Positions 59,603-64,000 of a stretch of DNA of 64,000 nucleotides are shown in pieces. The DNA is taken from NCBI GenBank assembly GCA_030386875.1, contig CM059560.1, positions 20,950,683-21,014,682 of the forward strand, read 5' to 3'. Numbering within the stretch: position 1 is the first letter of the stretch; each line of letters starts with the position of its first letter. The notes under the pieces are model-generated. The model was not told where the DNA came from and did not search any database. It worked only from the letters and a program-made list of their open reading frames with translations. The position numbers and the translations under genes are program-made. Origin of the DNA: Morinoia aosen (Eukaryota > Arthropoda > Malacostraca > Amphipoda > Talitridae).

Positions 59603-59912
59603 CTAAGACGTGCTCTCCGTGGCACAGCGGTTAAGGGATCGGACTTGTATGCTGGAAGTCGCGGGTTCGTTCCCAGCGCTGGCGCGGAGATTTTCCCCGT
59701 TGGGTATAAGGGAAAGCTCAAGCACAATACCCCACTCAACCCAGGTGTCGGAAATGGGTACCGGCTTTACGGGGGAACCGTCATGGTGTCCTATATATAG
59801 GGTTGGTTATAAGACATTTGAAAAACCAATGCTAAGATCATATGTATCAGGCTTGATTGGAAATAAAGCATCCCAAAGATGCCGATGTTAACCTTTAACC
59901 TTTAACCTAAGA
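59603..59912 (+). mobile_element. SINE-B copy 2 inserted in coding sequence
   Basis: The SINE (59609-59906) is flanked by ctaaga on both sides. The A box (gtggcacagcggttaagg) and B box (gggttcgttcccagcgctgg) are well preserved. The body matches copy 1 (ttgggtataagggaaagctc, caataccccactcaacccag). The tail is a short aaccttt repeat. Removing it restores the helicase-like frame as S-H-G-L-R-K-G-D-N. Confidence 0.9.
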
Positions 59913-60199
59913 AAAGGTGACAATGTAAGCATTTATAAAGGGGGGCCTATGTGCCGTCCGGAGGATCACTGTCGAGAAGGAGTTGTGGCTGATGTCTCCA
60001 GTCAAGATATTAATATAACAGTTGATGAACCTTATGAATTTGAGGAAAGTTCTTCATACTCCATCAAGCACTACCCTTCATTGGAGAATATCCATCGCAT
60101 CTTGAATAGCTTACGTCACATTAGCAATGTTCAGGGCCCTGCATATCACCTGTGTGCTGCCCTGTTTAATGAAGAGCCTCTAATGCTTCCCTTGTACAC

Positions 60200-60243
60200 A
60201 AAACCAGTATCACATTATACGATGCATATTTTAATATACAACA
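60200..60243 (-). repeat. 3' LTR, remaining end
   Basis: These 44 bases (aaaaccagtatcacattata through ttaatatacaaca) are identical to 62053-62096, the end of the intact LTR. They complete the LTR interrupted at 41229. Confidence 0.8.
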
Positions 60244-60459
60244 ATTTCCCTCCCTTTTAGATGAATATATGACACACGGAAGGAAAACTTAGCAACCTAT
60301 TCGCATTACAGGTTTAGTTATTTTACCTGATCTGCAAGGTACATTTTGTACAGGTAAACTGCTGACCGGTGTCAAAGCAGGAGTCTTTTAGTCTTACTAG
60401 AACACGGCGTGCTTTAAAAATACAGGAACTGCATCAGGCAACACATCTAGGTGAACGGT

Positions 60460-61622
60460 ATCTTTAACGTTAGACTGAATCAGATGACAAGTAAGAATCA
60501 TTAGACAGATCATCAGAGAATTGAGTTACATACATAGGCTTAGCTCTGGACAAAGAATATTTAGGATTAACTCCATCTCTGGAAGTAACAATTTTACAAT
60601 TGTTGAGCGCAACAGAGGGAGTAAGTTTTGTGACACTTTGAGGAATACAATGTGACTGAAATAATGCGTAATTAGTTTGTACATCAGAGAAATTATGAAC
60701 ATAGTTCCCGACACAAGTATCGTTCCTAGGCTTTTGTAGAATAACTTCGTTCTTCCGCTGTGGAGGCTTACTTGAACTCTTCATTGACACATCTTCTCTT
60801 CCGACGTTGTACTGAGAACCGCTCCTTTCCAGCTGCACTATGTAAGTGCGAGCTGCGTCAAATTCTTCTCTTGTAGGCTTAACAGGAGGAGGTCGTGCTG
60901 CAGTCGTAAATTGCAAACTTTAGAAATGTGGCCTATTTTCCACATTTTTTGCATTTTATTAATTTAATTTTAGGGCATAGCAATTCTTTGTAAGGTGCTT
61001 CTGCCTAGTTCCGCAGCGAATACATATGTAATTCGGCTGTAGTTTTTTCTGTAGTGAAAAACGATGAAGATGAATCCTCACGAATAATATCTGGAGCGTC
61101 GAAGCTTTACTGTTCAATGAGTTTTGCATGTTCAACGCATTCGTTGAAGGACTTGCTGTCACACTTCTGTTGAACCGCGCTGAGAATTTGCGCTGAATGT
61201 AGACCAGCCACAAGAGCATCTCTCAAGAGACGATCGCGACCGCAATTTCCAAAGTTGCACGAAGATGCTAAGTCATTTAACGTTTCAGCATAACTTTGTA
61301 TGGATTCATTAACACTTTGCTCTCTGTTTAGAAATGTAACAGATGCGCCAACAGTGGATTTCTTGATTTTAAATTGTTGTATTAACTTTCCTTCAAGTTC
61401 CTCATATGTAGCATCAGTGAGTAACGTAGGTTAAATTCTTCGTTGTAGATCAGTAATGATGTTTACAGGCGAAGCTTCAACTATAATACTAGCTTTGTTA
61501 CCACCATTGTTTCCCGCCTTCGGAAGAACGTCTGCACACTGTACTTGAATCGTTGTAGATATTACTCACTGTTTCCACTTCAACGTCGAATGGAGGACAG
61601 CAAACTGTAGAATGCGCCATCT
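60460..61622 (-). pseudogene. Gag of the LTR element, frameshifted
   Basis: The start MAHSTVCCPPFDVEVE is at about 61620. Further on, INESIQSYAETLNDLASSC-like text (61330-61260), GRDRLLRDALVAGL and CDSKSFNECVEHAK match retroelement Gag capsid regions. Two zinc knuckles follow: CIRCGTRQKHLTKNC, and a second broken by a frameshift (KCKKCGK...GHISKVC near 60920). The segment after them (60916-60470) is open but unassigned; it may be the protease linker. Reverse transcriptase and integrase are missing because the 3' LTR follows directly. Confidence 0.7.
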
Positions 61623-61683
61623 TAATTTCGGAGCACTTGTAACGTTCAAATTTACTTTGGAGATTCGCAGTCTCGTCGTCATT

Positions 61684-62096
61684 TGTAATATCGTGGTTTT
61701 TCATCACGATACGAGGATTAGTAATTGTAGCTGCAAACTACAGTATCGGTAACTGTAACTACCGATCTGAAGCGTTAACTTCAGGAGTTGGAAAAGGAAA
61801 CTCTTAGCTAGGTTCCTATTCTTGTACTGAATCATCCATACACCGACCCTGCTTATAAGCTATAGCGCTCGGAAGTTAAACAATGCTCTTCCGGTGCATA
61901 CCAATGCGATGCGCCCCCAAGGCACAGCTTCCGGCGGAGGTCCCATAAAGACATCTGACCTGAACGCGATAAGGCATCCGGCAAGACGCGCAAACCTCCG
62001 CTCCGGAACCGGAGCGGAGGTTTGCGCGTCTTGCCGGATTCATCGTACTCATAAAACCAGTATCACATTATACGATGCATATTTTAATATACAACA
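61684..62096 (-). repeat. 5' LTR of the Harbinger-nested element (413 bp)
   Basis: It begins tgtaatatcgtgg and ends tacaaca and is followed by the target duplication gaaat. It contains a perfect inverted duplication (61976-62039) absent from the other LTR. A gctataagc-type AT element occurs inside (cttataagc at about 61853), but its role on the minus strand is unclear. Confidence 0.8.
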
Positions 62097-62248
62097 GAAA
62101 TTATTTGCGAATGTCCAATGAGGTATTCCAAGAAATACATGCCACCATTGCCCCATTCATACAAAAGCAAAATACGATGCTCAGAAAGGCAATAAGTTCT
62201 GTGGTGGAGGGAAAGAACCGTCACATTTGCCTGTACACTGGGCGATAA
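62097..62248 (+). pseudogene. Harbinger-type transposase, second piece
   Basis: The frame continues the transposase from 40892 with NYLRMSNEVFQEI, then IAPFIQKQNTMLRKAIS. This matches the family pattern YLRM....F..L...I.P.I.K..T..R.AI. It stops soon after at TGR. The catalytic DDE region that should follow is absent, so the copy was internally deleted. The right terminus of the element is at 62388-62420. Confidence 0.7.
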
Positions 62249-62423
62249 AATCTGGAGGCGGGTAAGGAATTCCAACATGATGGAAGATCAAAATGAGCGA
62301 TTTGATATGCCACACTTTATCTGTATCACCCCACACACTGGCAGATATTTGAGCGATTTGGTCTGTACAGATCAAATCGGCAGAGACTGACCGATCAGAT
62401 ATGCTAGCGTGTGGCCATCTTTA

Positions 62424-63100
62424 GGCAGGCCTCAATTTATAGTTTTTTGCCTCTTTTATTCGTAAGTAACCAATGTTTTAAGGAGATATTCTGCAGAATG
62501 TACAGCAGTTGTGTCTCTAGTACACAATAATAATAGAACAATGTTTCATATTCACCACAGATTTTATTTGTGTGTTTGCAATTCAATATCAACTGTCATT
62601 TTCGGTGTATTAGATGGTAGGTTGTTTCTATCTTTTTACTTTATATATGTATTTTTTTTCTTGTATTTCATTTTCAATAAGTATATATATTAATATGTGT
62701 GTGTACGTATGTATGTATATATATTTCTACATTAATAGATATACATGTTTCTATTTCATTTCTTTACACAGAAACCATCCGGTTAATAAATTTTATTGCA
62801 CTAGCGAAATGATTCAAAATAATAATAATAATAAATTTAGGGTTGAGTTTCCACCAGGGTCACCAGCAATTTGCAACTATGGACCCCCCCTAGTTTACAC
62901 TAGGCAATCATGAATGGCACTGGCTAAAACCCCCCAAGTGGGGGTTCCAGCAGCCCTCCCTCTCTTTGGCCGAGCGCCTTACCCGTGCTGGAACCCCCTC
63001 AAAAGATGAGAGAGGTAGCACAGAGCGCCCGGCCGCTTACTTGGAATACTCTCTGGTGCTGTGATACCGGCGCGCCATTTTAGAGAACCCATCTAAGATC
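62424..63100. other. Stretch without a gene right of the Harbinger-like element
   Basis: 62515-62600 resembles the inner part of the hairpin element at 7790-7870 (tacacaataataat, attttatttgtgtgtttgca). 62600-62820 is AT-rich with ta/tg microsatellite. 62840-63000 contains aacccccaagtgggggttcc and ctggaaccccctc, a G/C-rich patch of unknown origin. Confidence 0.45.
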
Positions 63101-63255
63101 CTTCCCGAGTTACCCTGACAAATAGGGTAATTTCTGAACTATAAGACGTAGAATCTTGAAATTAAAACCAAATTAATGCTTGTGATGAGTACAACATTTT
63201 TATGTATTTAAAAAAATTTTCCGCCCCCGTGGGCGGCAGGAAGCGTGATTCTCGT

Positions 63256-64000
63256 TGCCCCTCAGAAGTCGGCCGATTTTCTCGATTAACCTCATTTTCC
63301 GCCATCATTTATTCCTAAACTATTGCACCTAAAAATTTGAAATTGGTTTCATTTTAAACGTCAATTCATTCTGCAACGGAGAGTGTATAATAAAACTCTC
63401 AAACGTTTCTTGGCGAGGCATGGATGGAAGTTTTCATACGCTCGCAATGGTCTGCCGATTTTTTCGATTAACCTCATTTTCCGCCATCATTTATTTCTAA
63501 ACTATTGCACCTAAAAATTTGAAATTGGTTTCATTTTAAACATCAATTTATCCTGCAACAGAGAGTGTATAATAAAACTCTCAAACGTTTCTTGGCGAGG
63601 CATGGATGGAAGTTTTCATACGCTCGCAATGGTCGGCCGATTTTCTCGATTAACCTCATTTTCCGCCATAATTTATTTCTAAACTATTGCATCTAAAAAT
63701 TTGAAATTGGTTTCATTTTAAACATCAATTCATTCTGCAACGGAGAGTGTATAATAAAACTCTCAAACGTTTCTTGGCGAGGCATGGATGGAAGTTTTCA
63801 TACGCTCGCAATGGTCGGCCGATTTTCTCGATTAACCTCATTTTCCGCCATCATGTATTTCTAAACTATTGCACCTAAAAATTTGAAATTTGTTTCATTT
63901 TAAACATCAATTCATTTTGCAACGGTGAGTGTATAATAAAACTCTCATACTTTTCCTGGGAGGATGATAGAGAGCAAGGTTCTCCTACCCCCATAAACCG
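63256..64000. repeat. 182-bp satellite array, running off the window
   Basis: Landmark cgattaacctcattttccgc occurs at 63283, 63465, 63647 and 63829, so the period is exactly 182 bp. Units contain gaaattggtttcattttaaa and aaactctcaaacgtttcttg and are very similar. A more diverged unit may precede them from about 63100. The array continues beyond the right edge. Confidence 0.95.

Larger units (their letters stand above)
57930..60195 (+). pseudogene. IGHMBP2/SMUBP-2-like helicase fragment, broken
   Basis: One reading frame can be followed through several interruptions. Residues encoded at 59420-59608 and 59907-60180 resemble the N-terminal 1B region of the superfamily-1 helicase IGHMBP2: LERDMENEREMM, then YGRYCITF, then RKGDNVSIYKGG, then VTVDEP-like ITVDEPYEFE, then SLENIHRILNSLRH and ALFNEEP. 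The family protein would go on to the ATPase motifs, but sequence switches to LTR DNA at about 60196. Upstream is a Lys/Glu-rich stretch (59220-59400) and another open segment (57930-58118) whose link is less certain. Breaks are a 0.9-kb insertion (58153-59056), an in-frame TAA (59105-59107) and a SINE-B (59609-59906). No simple donor/acceptor pair keeps the frame across 58119-59110, so decay or a retrocopy is more likely than a working gene. Confidence 0.5.
40893..62096 (-). mobile_element. LTR element inserted in the Harbinger transposase
   Basis: The outer ends are tgtaatatcg (40893) and tacaaca (62096), flanked by the perfect 5-bp duplication gaaat (40888-40892 and 62097-62101). The 5' LTR is 61684-62096. 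The 3' LTR is split: 40893-41229, then 60200-60243, with about 19 kb of foreign DNA between. The interior (60244-61683) holds only a broken gag, so pol has been deleted. Excising the element joins the transposase pieces in frame, which supports the reading. Confidence 0.75.
40187..62420 (+). mobile_element. PIF/Harbinger-like transposon, inflated by nested insertions
   Basis: The left terminus (ggccacacactagcatatct at 40192) and right terminus (its near-exact inverse ending 62416) face each other, and tta adjoins both. Subterminal gatacagat motifs are shared. Parts of a Harbinger-type transposase lie next to each end in the same orientation and join in frame at the site where an LTR element is inserted. 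Without insertions the element would be about 1 kb plus a SINE, so the transposase is internally deleted. The family is inferred from the protein motifs and a TWA-like target. Confidence 0.65.

Overview
This is AT-rich eukaryotic DNA with no intact host gene that I can defend. It looks like transposon-dense intergenic or heterochromatic sequence of an animal, probably an arthropod. That guess rests on the mixture of hAT and PIF/Harbinger DNA transposons, Ty3/gypsy-type LTR elements, a CR1/Jockey-like LINE, a tRNA-derived SINE and many minisatellites. No marker gene fixes the taxon.

Left third (1-24 kb). A decayed hAT element (2219-3848) is followed by a 21-bp satellite (5.8-7.4 kb) joined to a large hairpin (7.47-8.33 kb). 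A nearly pristine Ty3/gypsy-type retrotransposon on the minus strand (8528-17840) has a perfect 5-bp target duplication, two 1077-bp LTRs and one 1482-residue polyprotein. Its integrase lies upstream of its reverse transcriptase, which is the Copia-like order known from Gmr1-type elements. A second hAT element (9142-11715, perfect 8-bp duplication) sits inside its 3' LTR; that transposase is split by one in-frame stop.

Middle (24-40 kb). GT-rich and 20-bp G-rich minisatellites are followed by a 3.4-kb hAT-like non-autonomous element (29267-32640). It is built of mirrored A/T-tract repeats and holds three large palindromes and a retroposon. Next come a four-unit tandem array of about 1.15 kb period (34-38.5 kb) and a second satellite-plus-hairpin copy (39.1-39.7 kb). 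A retroposon family without a recognisable tRNA head or poly-A tail (called SINE-A here) recurs six times across the window; three copies have 12-15 bp target duplications.

Right third (40-62.4 kb). This can be read as one nested structure. A PIF/Harbinger-like element has its two terminal inverted repeats at 40187 and 62420. Its transposase is split by an LTR element (40893-62096, perfect 5-bp duplication gaaat). The 3' LTR of that element is itself opened by about 19 kb of foreign DNA (41230-60199). The foreign DNA holds a LINE broken by a solo LTR; an 8.6-kb LTR element with 2-kb LTRs and a 4.5-kb non-coding interior (LARD-like, 47739-56352); a pair of nearly identical 254/258-bp repeats; and a fragment of an IGHMBP2/SMUBP-2-like helicase gene interrupted in frame by a tRNA-derived SINE. 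The window ends in a 182-bp satellite.

The genes do not form a pathway. The window is best read as layers of insertions that can be ordered by who interrupts whom.
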